A stretch of DNA of 64,000 nt. It comes from Microbacterium sp. 11MF. Lineage in GTDB: Bacteria; Actinomycetota; Actinomycetes; Actinomycetales; Microbacteriaceae. Numbering within the stretch: the stretch's first letter is position 1; every line of letters begins with the position of its first letter. A model generated the notes under the pieces. It saw nothing but the letters and a program-made list of their open reading frames with translations, searched no databases and had not been told where the DNA came from. Below are positions 41,505 to 50,255 of the stretch, one piece after another. Location: positions 386,467 to 450,466 of the forward strand of contig NZ_KB911459.1 of assembly GCF_000383475.1 (NCBI RefSeq), read 5' to 3'. The translations under genes were made by a program, and so were the position numbers.

Positions 41505-41915
41505 ATGCCCGAGACTGTCGACATGGCCGGTTTACATCACGTCGAACTCTGGGTCGCCGACCTCTCCGCTGCGCAGACCGAATGGGGATGGCTGCTCGCC
41601 GAGCTCGGGTTCGCCCGCGAGAGCGTGTGGACCGAGGGGGAGTCGTGGGCAGCGGGCGGCGCCTACCTGACCCTCACGACGTCGCCGAACCTGTCGACGG
41701 CCGTGCACGACCGGCGCGCTCCCGGGGTGAACCACATCGCCTTCTCGGGCGGATCGCGCGACGACGTCGACGCGATCATCGCCGCCGCGCCTGACCACGG
41801 CTGGCGCCCCCTCTACCAAGAGCGGTACCCACACGCCGGCGGCCCCGATCACTATGCGGCGTGGCTCGAGAACTCAGCCGGAGCCAAAGCCGAGATCGTC
41901 GCCGACGCACACTGA
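41505..41915 (+). CDS. VOC-family protein (glyoxalase superfamily)
   Basis: 136 aa: HHVELWVADLSAAQTEWGWLLAELGF, GVNHIAFSGGSRDDVDAIIAAAPDHG, DHYAAWLENSAGAKAEIVA. The HH..LWV and conserved Glu near the C-terminus fit a metal-binding VOC pair. Start ATG 41505, one base after the TGA of the HNH gene (ATG 41523 alternative), so translation may be coupled. Confidence 0.85.
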   Translation: MPETVDMAGLHHVELWVADLSAAQTEWGWLLAELGFARESVWTEGESWAAGGAYLTLTTSPNLSTAVHDRRAPGVNHIAFSGGSRDDVDAIIAAAPDHGWRPLYQERYPHAGGPDHYAAWLENSAGAKAEIVADAH

Positions 41916-41950
41916 CACTCGGAGCATGACAGCGGTGCCAGGATGGTCCG

Positions 41951-42993
41951 GTGGCCCCTGACGTGAACGCGCTCCAGAACCATCCCGGTGACGTCGAGTA
42001 CCCGGTCCGCTCGCGTCGGCGATACGCCCGCGTGCTCGAGGCGAAGCGCAAGGCCGACCCCGCCGAGATGCGTCGACGCGCTCTGCCCGTCACCCTCATC
42101 GCCGCCCCGTCGGTATCGCGGCCTTCGTCCTTTCGTTCGTGTGGCAGGTCGACGACGTCATCGTCAACTTCTTCGCCTTCGCTGTCGGAATGGCGGTGGG
42201 CCTTTTGATCGCCTCGATCATCCTGGCGCGACGGGATGCCGGTGCCCCCCGCCGAGCCCAGCTCGCCTACATCGCGGCATCCGGTCGACAGGCGCTCACG
42301 ACGCGGCAGCAGCAGATCCTCGCGCTCGACTGCGCGAGCGATTTCGCCGCCCGCGGTTGGAACGGTTCGCTCGCGTTCACGCCCACGTACTCCGAGCTTC
42401 CCCAGGAGCTGCGCGCGAAGCACCAGGACGGCGAGAAAGGGTCGCCCTGGTTCTCGCTGCCCGTCGCGTCGCTCAAGCAGCTGCGCGGCGCCCTCGACGA
42501 GCAGTTCAAGATCGTCACTAAAGCCGATGCCGAGCTGCTCGTCGCCGACACGCTCACCATCGGCCTCAACTCGCAGCGCTTCGCCGAGGTCGTCCACAGT
42601 GACGGCGGCGAGCACATGATGACGCGCGTCGCCGGGCTGACCGAGATGCCCGTCTTCGACATCCAGGACCTCGCCCGCGGCACGGAGGAGCACCCCGCCC
42701 GGCTGCTGCTGGCCGCCGACATCGAACGCGGCATCGGCGGCATCCGTTACGCGTACGTCGCCGGCTACCTCACGGCCGACGAGACGTGGGCGCTGCTCGA
42801 GCCGCTCGCCGAGAAGGCGTTCGCCACCTACCGCAGCTGGGACGACTACTGGCGCGAGGTCATCATCGCCACCGCGTTCCGCACCGATTCACTGCAGGCC
42901 GTGCAGAGTCAGCGCGACGCGCTCGCCGACCTTCGCAGGTCTTCGTGGCCCGCGGCATCCGTCACCTGGCCGGCCAGCGGGGCGCGCGCATGA
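41951..42993 (+). CDS. DUF1266-domain membrane protein, frameshifted at 42105-42108
   Basis: Two frames join as about 347 aa. The first (41951-42208) reads VEYPVRSRRRYARVLEAKRK...LPVTLIAAP; the second continues VGIAAFVLSFVWQVDDVIVNFFAF... A five-C instead of four-C run at 42105-42108 restores it. The body has two TM helices and then DUF1266: GGIRYAYVAGYLTADETWALLEPLAEKAFATYRSWDDYWREVIIATAFR. If the gap is real, translation from GTG 42139 would give an N-terminally shortened protein with one TM helix. The stop overlaps the next start (ATGA). Confidence 0.72.
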
Positions 42994-43388
42994 GGATCGC
43001 GACCGACCTCGCCGAGATCGAGCTCGACGTCGTGCACCGTTGGCTGTCCGAGGGCGCGTACTGGGCGCTCGGCCGCAGCCGTCACGTCGTCGAGCGCGCC
43101 GCGCGAAACTCCCTCAACTTCTTCGCCCGGGACGACGACGGGACGCCCCTCGGCTATGCCCGCGTCGTCACCGATTCCGCGACGTTCGCGTGGCTCTGCG
43201 ACGTCTACGTCGACCCGGCCGCGCGCGGGCAGGCCGTCGGCAAGGCGCTCGTCGGCGCCGTCGTCGCCACGCTCGAGCCGATGGGCCTGAAGCGGACGCT
43301 CCTCGTCACCGCCGACGCGCACGGACTCTACGAGCAGTTCGGGTTCGAGCCGTACCCGACGCCCGAGCGCCTCATGCAGCGCGGCTGA
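42990..43388 (+). CDS. GNAT-family N-acetyltransferase
   Basis: 132 aa. Motif A with VDPAARGQAVGKALVGAVVA (acetyl-CoA pyrophosphate loop), strand FAWLCDVYV and motif B LYEQFGFEPYP. Small, single-domain GNAT. Starts in the stop codon of the DUF1266 gene (ATGA overlap), so they are translationally coupled. Substrate unknown. Confidence 0.9.
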   Translation: MRIATDLAEIELDVVHRWLSEGAYWALGRSRHVVERAARNSLNFFARDDDGTPLGYARVVTDSATFAWLCDVYVDPAARGQAVGKALVGAVVATLEPMGLKRTLLVTADAHGLYEQFGFEPYPTPERLMQRG

Positions 43389-43400
43389 CGCAAGGCCCGG

Positions 43401-43697
43401 TCACTTCTCGACCTCGCGGCCCTCCGCGATCCAGGAACCCGTGCCGCCTTCGACGTTGGTCGTCTCGAGACCGTGGTGCTCAAGGAACGCCGCCGCCCGC
43501 GCGCTGCGTCCGCCGGCCTGGCAGATGAGGTGCAGGTCGTCGAGCTCGCGCAGCTCGTCCACGTGGTCGGGCACCGTGGCGAGGGGGATGTTGCGCGCGC
43601 CGGGCACGTGACCCGCCGCGAACTCATCGGGTTCGCGGACGTCGATGATGTTCGCGGGGGAGGCCTCGGCCAGCTGCGCCGTCGTGATGGAGTGCAT
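43401..43697 (-). CDS. Rhodanese-like domain protein
   Basis: 98 aa. DVREPDEFAAGHVPGARNIPL and active-site loop CQAGGRS (Cys59) identify a single-domain sulfurtransferase. Start ATG 43697 gives the family's standard length; the open frame reaches 43802 with no homology. Sulfur transfer to thiol acceptors or cyanide; partner unknown. Confidence 0.9.
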   Translation of the reverse strand: MHSITTAQLAEASPANIIDVREPDEFAAGHVPGARNIPLATVPDHVDELRELDDLHLICQAGGRSARAAAFLEHHGLETTNVEGGTGSWIAEGREVEK

Positions 43698-43714
43698 ACC
43701 TCGATGGTCGCAGA

Positions 43715-44299
43715 TCAGAGCGGATGCCGGGCGGTCAGGCTCGTCAGATGGTGCTCCAGGAGACGGCGCGCGTGCGTCGCGGGATCCGCCGGATCGGCCC
43801 ACAGCAGGTGCAGCGCGAGCCCGTCGAGGAGCGCCTGCAGACGGAGCGTCTCGAGCGCGATGTCGATCTCGTCGGGCAGGTCGAGCTGACCCAGTGCGAC
43901 GCCGCAGATCAACCCGACACCGTCGTGCAGGTCGCGCACACTCTCGGTCAGGGTCGCGTCCGTCAGAGCGAGACTCCCCAGCTGCAGCTGCGCGATCAGC
44001 TCGACCCGGCGAGTCGTGTCGAGCGGCAGCAGCTCGAGCAGGACGGCGATCGCCAGCGGCATCCGCTCACCCGTCAACCCCGTCACGCGTGCGGAGACGG
44101 CGTCGTGGATCCGGTCGACGCAGTACCGGCGGAGCGCGAGCTGGGTCGGGAACGCGCGGCGGAGGGATGCCGTCGCCAGCCCTGCCTCATCCGCGATTTT
44201 CCGCACCGAGAGTGCGGCGAGTCCGTCACGGGCGAGGACGCGCATCGCGGCATCGCCGATCGCGCGGTCGCGCTCGTCGTGGTCGATCAGTCGCGGCAT
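43715..44299 (-). CDS. TetR-family transcriptional regulator
   Basis: 194 aa. HTH segment AMRVLARDGLAALSVRKIADEAGLATASLRRAFPTQLALRRYC, then a helical ligand domain ending RRLLEHHLTSL. Reads into the rhodanese gene; the membrane gene 44307-44846 lies just upstream on the same strand, and a TAGCAC-N4-GTGCTA operator-like site lies beyond it. Likely controls the divergent membrane protein and LysE exporter. Confidence 0.88.
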   Translation of the reverse strand: MPRLIDHDERDRAIGDAAMRVLARDGLAALSVRKIADEAGLATASLRRAFPTQLALRRYCVDRIHDAVSARVTGLTGERMPLAIAVLLELLPLDTTRRVELIAQLQLGSLALTDATLTESVRDLHDGVGLICGVALGQLDLPDEIDIALETLRLQALLDGLALHLLWADPADPATHARRLLEHHLTSLTARHPL

Positions 44300-44306
44300 G
44301 CTCTCA

Positions 44307-44846
44307 TCATGCCGCGACCGCGGGTGCCTTCTTCGGCCACACGGTGTAGCCGAGCGCCCAGAGGGTATCGACGGCGACGATCACGCCGAGGATCGGGAAG
44401 AACCGCAGCAGCTCCGACGTGCGCTCGGGAGCCCCGACCAGCAGGATCAGCCCGCCCAGCACGGCCGCCGCGATGGCGACGGCGAGCAGCGTGCGGGGGA
44501 CGTCCTTCCAGCAGGCGCGTGCGTAGTCCCAGCCGTACCGTCCGGGGCGCGGCGCCGCGCCCCGGAACCATTGAGCGAATTTCGCGTCGGCCCACGCCAC
44601 CATCCGGTGTCCGTACGCGACCGAGACGCCGATGTAGAGCGCGGCCAGGCCGTGATGCCACGACGCGGTACCGCCCCCCAGGAGATCGACCCCGACGAGG
44701 ACGAGCAGGATCAGGTCGATGACCGGAGCCGCGAGCAGGAGCATCGCTCCCAGACGCGGGCGACGGAAGACGTAGCGGGCGACGAGACCCGCGATGATCG
44801 CGAGCCAGAAGCCGATTTCGCAGGCGATGATCGCCACCAGGATCAC
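44307..44846 (-). CDS. Four-to-five-helix membrane protein next to a TetR regulator
   Basis: 179 aa (GTG 44846, AAAGGA at good spacing; an in-frame TTG at 44879 has none). Helices include VILVAIIACEIGFWLAIIAGLVARYVF, MLLLAAPVIDLILLVLVGVDLL, LLAVAIAAAVLGGLILLV and FPILGVIVAVDTLWALGYTVW. Unknown family. Its stop is 7 bp before the TetR start, suggesting one operon. Confidence 0.75.
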   Translation of the reverse strand: MILVAIIACEIGFWLAIIAGLVARYVFRRPRLGAMLLLAAPVIDLILLVLVGVDLLGGGTASWHHGLAALYIGVSVAYGHRMVAWADAKFAQWFRGAAPRPGRYGWDYARACWKDVPRTLLAVAIAAAVLGGLILLVGAPERTSELLRFFPILGVIVAVDTLWALGYTVWPKKAPAVAA

Positions 44847-44881
44847 GAGGATTCCTTTCGTCCGAACGAGTCCGATCAAAG

Positions 44882-44897
44882 TAGCACGACTGTGCTA
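44882..44897. promoter_or_regulatory. TetR-type operator, TAGCAC-N4-GTGCTA
   Basis: Perfect 6-bp arms in the gap between the divergent membrane-protein and LysE genes, next to an AT-rich stretch. Centrally placed for control of both directions by the adjacent TetR protein. Confidence 0.6.
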
Positions 44898-44932
44898 AAT
44901 AAGCCGGCCGCCGGTCGCGATAGCGTTCCTTC

Positions 44933-45565
44933 GTGATCCCGATCGAGAACCTCCTCGCCTTCGCCCTGGCGTCGATGGTGATCATCGTCATCCCGGGTCC
45001 CGGGGTCCTGTTCGTCATCGGCCGATCCATCGCGCTCGGCCGTCGCGCGGGCGTTCTCAGCGTGCTCGGGAACTCGCTCGGCAACATCCCCGCGATCCTC
45101 CTCGTCGCATTCGGCGTGGGGGCCATCGTCGCGTCGTCGGTCATCGCCTTCACGGCGATCAAGATCGTCGGCGCGATCTATCTCGTCTACCTGGGCGTCC
45201 AGGCGATCCGGCACCGGAAGCACCGAGCAGAGCGGGACGGGCGAGCATCGGCATCCGTCGTCACCCTGTTGCGACAGGGCTTCGTCGTCGGTCTCACGAA
45301 CCCGAAGACCATCGCGTTCTTCGTCGCCGTCCTACCGCAGTTCGTCGCTCGGGATGCCGGCCCGGTATGGGCGCAGCTGCTGATGCTCGGCCTGATCTTC
45401 CAAGTGATCGCCCTCGTCTGCGACAGCACGTGGGCGGTCGCCGCCGGCACGGCGCGCGTCTGGTTCGGGCGGTCGCCGGGGCGCCTGGCGACGCTGTCGG
45501 GCGCGGGCGGGGTCCTCATGATCGGGCTCGGCGGGGCGCTCGCCCTCACCGGCGCGAAAAGCTGA
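44933..45565 (+). CDS. LysE-family translocator
   Basis: 210 aa, six TM helices. N-terminal PGPGVLFVIGRSIALGRRAGVLSVLGNSLG carries the conserved PGP(n)....G...G signature; GLTNPKTIAFFVAVLPQFV is the second hallmark. Exports amino acids or similar small solutes. GTG 44933. Divergent from a membrane protein and TetR gene across an operator-like site. Confidence 0.92.
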   Translation: MIPIENLLAFALASMVIIVIPGPGVLFVIGRSIALGRRAGVLSVLGNSLGNIPAILLVAFGVGAIVASSVIAFTAIKIVGAIYLVYLGVQAIRHRKHRAERDGRASASVVTLLRQGFVVGLTNPKTIAFFVAVLPQFVARDAGPVWAQLLMLGLIFQVIALVCDSTWAVAAGTARVWFGRSPGRLATLSGAGGVLMIGLGGALALTGAKS

Positions 45566-45607
45566 CGAGCGGGAATGTTCCGGAGCGCTGATGCGCTGGA
45601 ACACCCC

Positions 45608-46477
45608 ATGACGAACAACACGAAGCCTGCACAGTCGTCCGGCACGTTCCGCATCGGCGGAGACCTCGAGGTCACCCGCCTCGGCTACGGCACCATGCAG
45701 CTCACCGGCCCCGGCGTCTGGGGTCCGCCGAAGGACCACGACGAAGCCATCCGCGTCCTCCGCCGCAGCGTCGAACTCGGCGTGAACTTCTTCGACACCG
45801 CCGAGTCCTACGGCCCGTACGTCGCCGAGGAGCTCCTCAAGGAAGCCCTCCACCCCTACGCCGACGACGTCGTCATCGCGACGAAGTCCGGCCTCACCCG
45901 CACCGGCCCGAACGTCTGGCCGCCGCTCGGACGCCCCGAGTTCCTGCGTCAGGGCGCGGAGATGAGCCTCCGGCGCCTCGGCCTCGAGCGCATCGACCTG
46001 TTCCAACTGCACCGCATCGACCCGAAGGTCCCCCTCGCGGACCAGGTCGGCGAGCTGAAGGCGCTGCAGGACGAGGGCAAGATCCGCCACATCGGCCTCT
46101 CCGAGGTTTCGATCGACGAGGTCAAGGCCGCTCAGGAGATCGCCGAGATCGTCACGGTCCAGAACCTCTACAACCTGCAGCACCGCGACGCCGAGGACCT
46201 CCTCGACTGGTCGGAGGAGCAGGGCATCGGCTTCATCCCGTGGTTCCCGCTCGCGACCGGCGGCCTCACCGGCCCCGACTCTCCGCTGACCGACATCGCC
46301 GAGCGCAAGAACGCGACCCCCGCCCAGGTGGCTCTCGCGTGGCTGCTCAAGCGCTCGCCCGTCATGCTCCCGATCCCGGGCACGTCGAGCGTCGCCCACC
46401 TCGAGGACAACCTCCAGGGCGCCGTCATCGAGCTGACCGACGAGGAGTTCGCGGAGCTCTCGAAGCTCGGCAGCTGA
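45608..46477 (+). CDS. Aldo/keto reductase
   Basis: 289 aa TIM barrel. Catalytic Asp/Tyr in [18 protein letters not shown], Lys in VIATKSG, His in [10 protein letters not shown]-terminal [16 protein letters not shown] is the NADPH-binding 'IPGT' motif. Asn in [16 protein letters not shown] region places it in the AKR11/AKR13-type group that reduces aldehydes and quinones. ATG 45608 with GGAA upstream; frame extends upstream to 45575. Confidence 0.94.
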   Translation: MTNNTKPAQSSGTFRIGGDLEVTRLGYGTMQLTGPGVWGPPKDHDEAIRVLRRSVELGVNFFDTAESYGPYVAEELLKEALHPYADDVVIATKSGLTRTGPNVWPPLGRPEFLRQGAEMSLRRLGLERIDLFQLHRIDPKVPLADQVGELKALQDEGKIRHIGLSEVSIDEVKAAQEIAEIVTVQNLYNLQHRDAEDLLDWSEEQGIGFIPWFPLATGGLTGPDSPLTDIAERKNATPAQVALAWLLKRSPVMLPIPGTSSVAHLEDNLQGAVIELTDEEFAELSKLGS

Positions 46478-46492
46478 GCCCCGGCATCCCTG

Positions 46493-46532
46493 GCGTCACG
46501 CGTCCACCTCTGCAAGGGTGGGCGCGTGACGC
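46493..46532. promoter_or_regulatory. Long hairpin spanning the ABM start codon
   Basis: 10-bp outer arms GCGTCACGCG / CGCGTGACGC, 5-bp inner arms CCACC / GGTGG and an 8-nt loop. The 3' arm holds the GTG start (46526) and AAGGG, the probable ribosome-binding site. It may both end transcription of the aldo/keto reductase and repress translation of the next gene. Confidence 0.6.
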
Positions 46533-46846
46533 ATTTCAGCGGTCAACCCGTCGTTCGGATGTGGACCGGTGTGGTGCGCGCCGAGGATGCGGACCGCTAC
46601 ATCCGGTACGTGGAGCGCACCGGCATGGATGCGTATCGCGCCACCCCCGGCAACCTCGGCGCGTGGCTGCTGACGCGCGACCTCGGCGACGGCCGCACGG
46701 AGATCACGACCCTGTCGCGGTGGGAGAACCTCGCCGTGATCGCGGCCTTCGCGGGCGACGACATCGAGCGTGCGGTGTTCTACCCGGAGGACGACGAGTT
46801 CCTCATCGAGCGCGACGAGCGGGTCCGTCACTATCGGCAGGCGTGA
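46526..46846 (+). CDS. Antibiotic-biosynthesis-monooxygenase-like (ABM) protein
   Basis: 106 aa, ferredoxin-like fold: VRMWTGVVRAEDADRYIRYVERTGM, GAWLLTRDLGDGRTEITTLSRWENLAVIAAFAGDDIERAVFYPEDDEFL. Similar proteins carry stress-response or monooxygenase roles; no cofactor needed. GTG 46526 with AAGGG 7 bp upstream; ATG 46559 also possible. Confidence 0.75.
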   Translation: MTHFSGQPVVRMWTGVVRAEDADRYIRYVERTGMDAYRATPGNLGAWLLTRDLGDGRTEITTLSRWENLAVIAAFAGDDIERAVFYPEDDEFLIERDERVRHYRQA

Positions 46847-46885
46847 CCGTATCTTCTTCACCTGATCCCGCGTACGGTGAGCACT

Positions 46886-47050
46886 ATGTGGACAGTTCTC
46901 ATCATCTTGTTGATCATCTGGGTGGTGCTGTCGATCGTCGGTTTCGCGTTCGAGGGTCTCTTCTGGCTCGGCCTCATCGGCATCGTGCTCTTCGTCGGCA
47001 CCCTCGTGTTCGGCTTCATCCGACGGAGCGCCGCCAAGAAGAAGGTCTGA
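46886..47050 (+). CDS. Small membrane protein with one long or two short helices
   Basis: 54 aa: MWTVLIILLIIWVVLSIVGF then FWLGLIGIVLFVGTLVFGFI, ending RRSAAKKKV (basic tail). Similar short membrane proteins, possibly stress-linked, occur in many actinobacteria. Below the usual gene-calling length, but start, hydrophobicity and tail support it. Confidence 0.65.
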   Translation: MWTVLIILLIIWVVLSIVGFAFEGLFWLGLIGIVLFVGTLVFGFIRRSAAKKKV

Positions 47051-47086
47051 CCGGGGCTACGCCTGCCGGTGGTGCACGCTAGAGCC

Positions 47087-47881
47087 ATGGCTGCTGTCTC
47101 GTCGCTCTACCGGTATCCGATCAAGGGCTTCACGCCCGAACCCCGCACCGAACTCGTCGTGCAGGCCGATGGGCGTATCGCCGGCGACCGCGTGCTCGCG
47201 TTCCGCTTCGCCGACGCCACGGCTCCCGAGGACGACGACGGCCTCGACTTCTGGCCGAAGAGCCGCGGCCTCGCGCTCATGGACTTCCCGTCCATCGCCC
47301 GCCTGCACGTCGAGGTCGCCGACGGCATCGTGCGCATGAGCGACGACGGCACGCTGCTGGTCGAGGCAGGGCTCGACGACACGGGTCGCCGTGAACTCGA
47401 GGACGCCGCCACCGCCTTCGTCGCGCGGTCCTCCGATGCAAGACTCCTGCAGCGCGAGGGCGTCCTGCCCCTCCGGCTCATCGGCGACGGTGTCACGTCA
47501 CGGTTCCAGGATCGCGCGCGCGGCTACGTCTCGCTCCACGGCGAGTCGACCGTCGCGCAGGTGGATGCCGCGGTCCCGGCATCCGTCGATGACCGCCGCT
47601 TCCGCTCCAACATCGTGGTGTCGGGCACTGCGCCCTGGGAGGAGCTCGACTGGTCGGGCCGCGTCCGCATCGGCGACGTCGAGTTCGAGGTCCAACGCCC
47701 CATCGGTCGATGCGCCGCGATCACCGCGAATCCCGACACCGGCGAGCGCGATGCGCGACTGCTGCGCGTGCTCACGACCGAGTTCGGTCAGAGCGAGGCG
47801 ACCCTCGGCATCCTGCTGCTTCCGGTCGGCGACGGCGGCACGGTGCACGTGGGGGACGAGATCGTCGCCGACCGGAACTGA
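47087..47881 (+). CDS. MOSC-domain protein
   Basis: 264 aa. N-terminal beta-barrel (SLYRYPIKGFTPEPRTEL, the MOSC_N pattern) and MOSC core: RFRSNIVVSGTAPWEELDWSGRVRIGDVEFEVQRPIGRCAAITANPDTGERDARLL, with Cys in GRCAAI, the conserved molybdenum-cofactor-sulfurase C-terminal Cys. Probably binds or transfers sulfur or molybdopterin. No molybdoenzyme adjoins. Confidence 0.92.
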   Translation: MAAVSSLYRYPIKGFTPEPRTELVVQADGRIAGDRVLAFRFADATAPEDDDGLDFWPKSRGLALMDFPSIARLHVEVADGIVRMSDDGTLLVEAGLDDTGRRELEDAATAFVARSSDARLLQREGVLPLRLIGDGVTSRFQDRARGYVSLHGESTVAQVDAAVPASVDDRRFRSNIVVSGTAPWEELDWSGRVRIGDVEFEVQRPIGRCAAITANPDTGERDARLLRVLTTEFGQSEATLGILLLPVGDGGTVHVGDEIVADRN

Positions 47882-47923
47882 CCGCCTGGGAGCGATCCCA
47901 TAGACTCTTCGTCGGCATTCCCC

Positions 47924-50233
47924 ATGCACTCTCCGATCCACACCCCCGCTCCACCGCGCCGCGACATCCAAGGCCTTCGCGCCATTGCCGTCCTCGCGGT
48001 CATCGGCGCACACGCCGCAGGATGGCCGGCGGGCGGGGTCATGGGCGTCGACGTCTTCTTCGTCGTCTCGGGATTCCTCATCACCGGGATGCTGCTGCGC
48101 GAAGCGCGTGACACCGGCCGACTCGCGCTCGGCTCGTTCTACGCGCGCCGAGCGCGCCGCCTGCTGCCCGCGGCGCTGACCGTGCTGATCGCCGTCGGGG
48201 TCGCCGGCTGGTTCCTCTTCAACCGCACCCGCGGCGAGCAGACGCTGTGGGATGCCGCCTGGGCCGCCGTCTTCGCATCGAACTGGAACTTCGCTGCGCA
48301 AGGCACCGATTACTTCGCCGACACCGGAGCCGTCTCGCCGCTGCAGCACTTCTGGTCGCTGTCGGTCGAAGAGCAGTTCTACCTCGTCTGGCCGCTGCTG
48401 CTCCTGATCGTCGTCGCCCTCGTCGGCCGCACGCGGGTCAGGATCGTCGCGGGTGGTCTCGCGGCAGCGGTCGTGGCGGGGTCATTCGGCTGGGCGCTCG
48501 TCCAGTCCGATTCGCAGGCGACCGTCGCGTACTTCTCCACGCTGACCCGCGCGTGGGAGCTCGGCCTCGGCGCGCTCGTCGCCGTTCTCGTCCCCCTGCT
48601 GCGCCGCATCCCGCGCGCGCTCGGAGGCGTGATGCAGTGGACGGGCGTCGCGGGGATCGTCGCGTCGCTGCTGCTCATCGACCCGACCGGGGGAGGCTTC
48701 CCCGCCCCGTGGGCGGCGGCGCCCGTCGCCGCCACGGCGCTCGCGATCGCGGGCGGGGTCGGGGGAGACCCGCGCCACCGACACCTGTTCCCGCTCACCA
48801 ACCCGGCGACGGTCTTCGTCGGCGACGCCTCGTACTCGCTGTACCTGTGGCACTTCCCGGTGGTGGTCTTCGCGGCAGCGCTGCTCCCGGCATCCGAGTG
48901 GCATGTCTGGATCGTGCTCGGCGCGAGCGCCGTCCTCGGCCTCGCGTCGTACCTGATCGTCGAGCAGCCCCTGCGCTACGCGCCGTTCCTCGGCGGGATG
49001 CCGCGCGCCGAGGCCCGTGAACCCGAACCGGAGCCGGAGCCCGTCCCCGTGCCGGTCGTTGCGGTCGCGACGACGCGCCCCGCGGGGTGGACGCCGGGGA
49101 CGCGATACTTCCCGGGATCATCCCGGCCGGCGGCTCCGCGCATCGAGCCCGCCGCGATCGCCGCGGCGCCCGCCCCCGTCGCCGAGCCGGTCCTCGTCGA
49201 ACCGGCCACCGAGCCGCGCGGGAGTGCGCTCTCCGCGTGGCGTGAGCGCTTCGCCGCGCAGGTCTTCCTCGCGACGGCCGGACTCGTCGTCGTCGCACTC
49301 GCCGGCGCGCTCGCGGTGACGGCATCCGGCCACGGTCCCCGGTTCGGTCTGCCCGAACTTGCCCCCGCCGCGTCGGCGCCCACGGTCTCGGGCGACCCCA
49401 CCGCCGATCTGCAGGCAGAACTGGCCGCCGCCGTCACCGCGGACGCGTGGCCCGACCTCACCCCCTCGCTCGACCGCGTGATGGCGGCGTCGTCGGGAGC
49501 CAACCCCGCGCACGACTGCTTCTCGCCCGGCGCGGCAACGGCCTGCGGGTGGGGGAGCGGCGATGCGCCCGTGCACATCTGGCTCGTCGGCGACTCGACC
49601 GCCATGGCCTACGCGCCTGCCTTCCGCCGCATCGCGGACGACAGCGCCGGCAGCATCCGCGTCTCGGCCATGGGCATGTACGGATGCCGCTTCACCGACG
49701 TCCTCGTCGAGAACGACGACCCGCAGGTGATGGCGGGATGCCAAGCGCGCAAGGCCGCCGTGCGAGCCGCGATCCTCGCCGATGCGCCCGACCTCGTCGT
49801 CATGTCCAACGCGTTCACGCTCGGGCGGACTGTCGACGGCACCGACCTGTCGGCGGACGCGCTCATCGCCGCACAGCGACGCGAGGCCGACACCTACGGG
49901 ATGGGCGAGCGGATGCTGCACCTGGCCCCGCCGCCCCAGGGAGTGAGCCTCGCCGCCTGCTACACGCCGACGTCGTCGCCCCGGGCGTGCGACAGCGCGG
50001 TCGACGGAACGTGGCGCACGATGGAGGCCCTCTCGGAGCGCGCCGCCGCGGACGCCGGCGACCATGCGATGTCGTCGCTCGCGTTCACATGCGCCGACGA
50101 GGTCTGCCCGCCCTTCGCGGGGTCGATCCCGACGAAGTACGACCAGACCCACCTGACCGTCGAATACGCCGAGCACATCGCGCCGGCGCTGCGGCAGGCG
50201 CTCGACACCGCGGGTCTGCTGACCACGCGCTGA
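47924..50233 (+). CDS. OafA/YrhL-type acyltransferase with C-terminal SGNH domain
   Basis: 769 aa. N-terminal integral acyltransferase_3 domain (DIQGLRAIAVLAVIGAHA with the Arg/His pair, ten TM helices to about 380: GVDVFFVVSGFLITGMLL), a Pro/Glu/Val-rich linker (about 365-440), one further TM helix and an extracytoplasmic SGNH hydrolase (HIWLVGDSTAMAYAP with nucleophile Ser; DQTHLTVEYAEHIAP with Asp/His). Transfers acyl groups to surface polysaccharide or lipid; donor acyl-CoA or acyl carrier inside. TAGACT -10 lies 17 nt upstream of the ATG. Confidence 0.93.
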   Translation: MHSPIHTPAPPRRDIQGLRAIAVLAVIGAHAAGWPAGGVMGVDVFFVVSGFLITGMLLREARDTGRLALGSFYARRARRLLPAALTVLIAVGVAGWFLFNRTRGEQTLWDAAWAAVFASNWNFAAQGTDYFADTGAVSPLQHFWSLSVEEQFYLVWPLLLLIVVALVGRTRVRIVAGGLAAAVVAGSFGWALVQSDSQATVAYFSTLTRAWELGLGALVAVLVPLLRRIPRALGGVMQWTGVAGIVASLLLIDPTGGGFPAPWAAAPVAATALAIAGGVGGDPRHRHLFPLTNPATVFVGDASYSLYLWHFPVVVFAAALLPASEWHVWIVLGASAVLGLASYLIVEQPLRYAPFLGGMPRAEAREPEPEPEPVPVPVVAVATTRPAGWTPGTRYFPGSSRPAAPRIEPAAIAAAPAPVAEPVLVEPATEPRGSALSAWRERFAAQVFLATAGLVVVALAGALAVTASGHGPRFGLPELAPAASAPTVSGDPTADLQAELAAAVTADAWPDLTPSLDRVMAASSGANPAHDCFSPGAATACGWGSGDAPVHIWLVGDSTAMAYAPAFRRIADDSAGSIRVSAMGMYGCRFTDVLVENDDPQVMAGCQARKAAVRAAILADAPDLVVMSNAFTLGRTVDGTDLSADALIAAQRREADTYGMGERMLHLAPPPQGVSLAACYTPTSSPRACDSAVDGTWRTMEALSERAAADAGDHAMSSLAFTCADEVCPPFAGSIPTKYDQTHLTVEYAEHIAPALRQALDTAGLLTTR

Positions 50234-50255
50234 CGACCTGCGCCAAGATGGCGGG

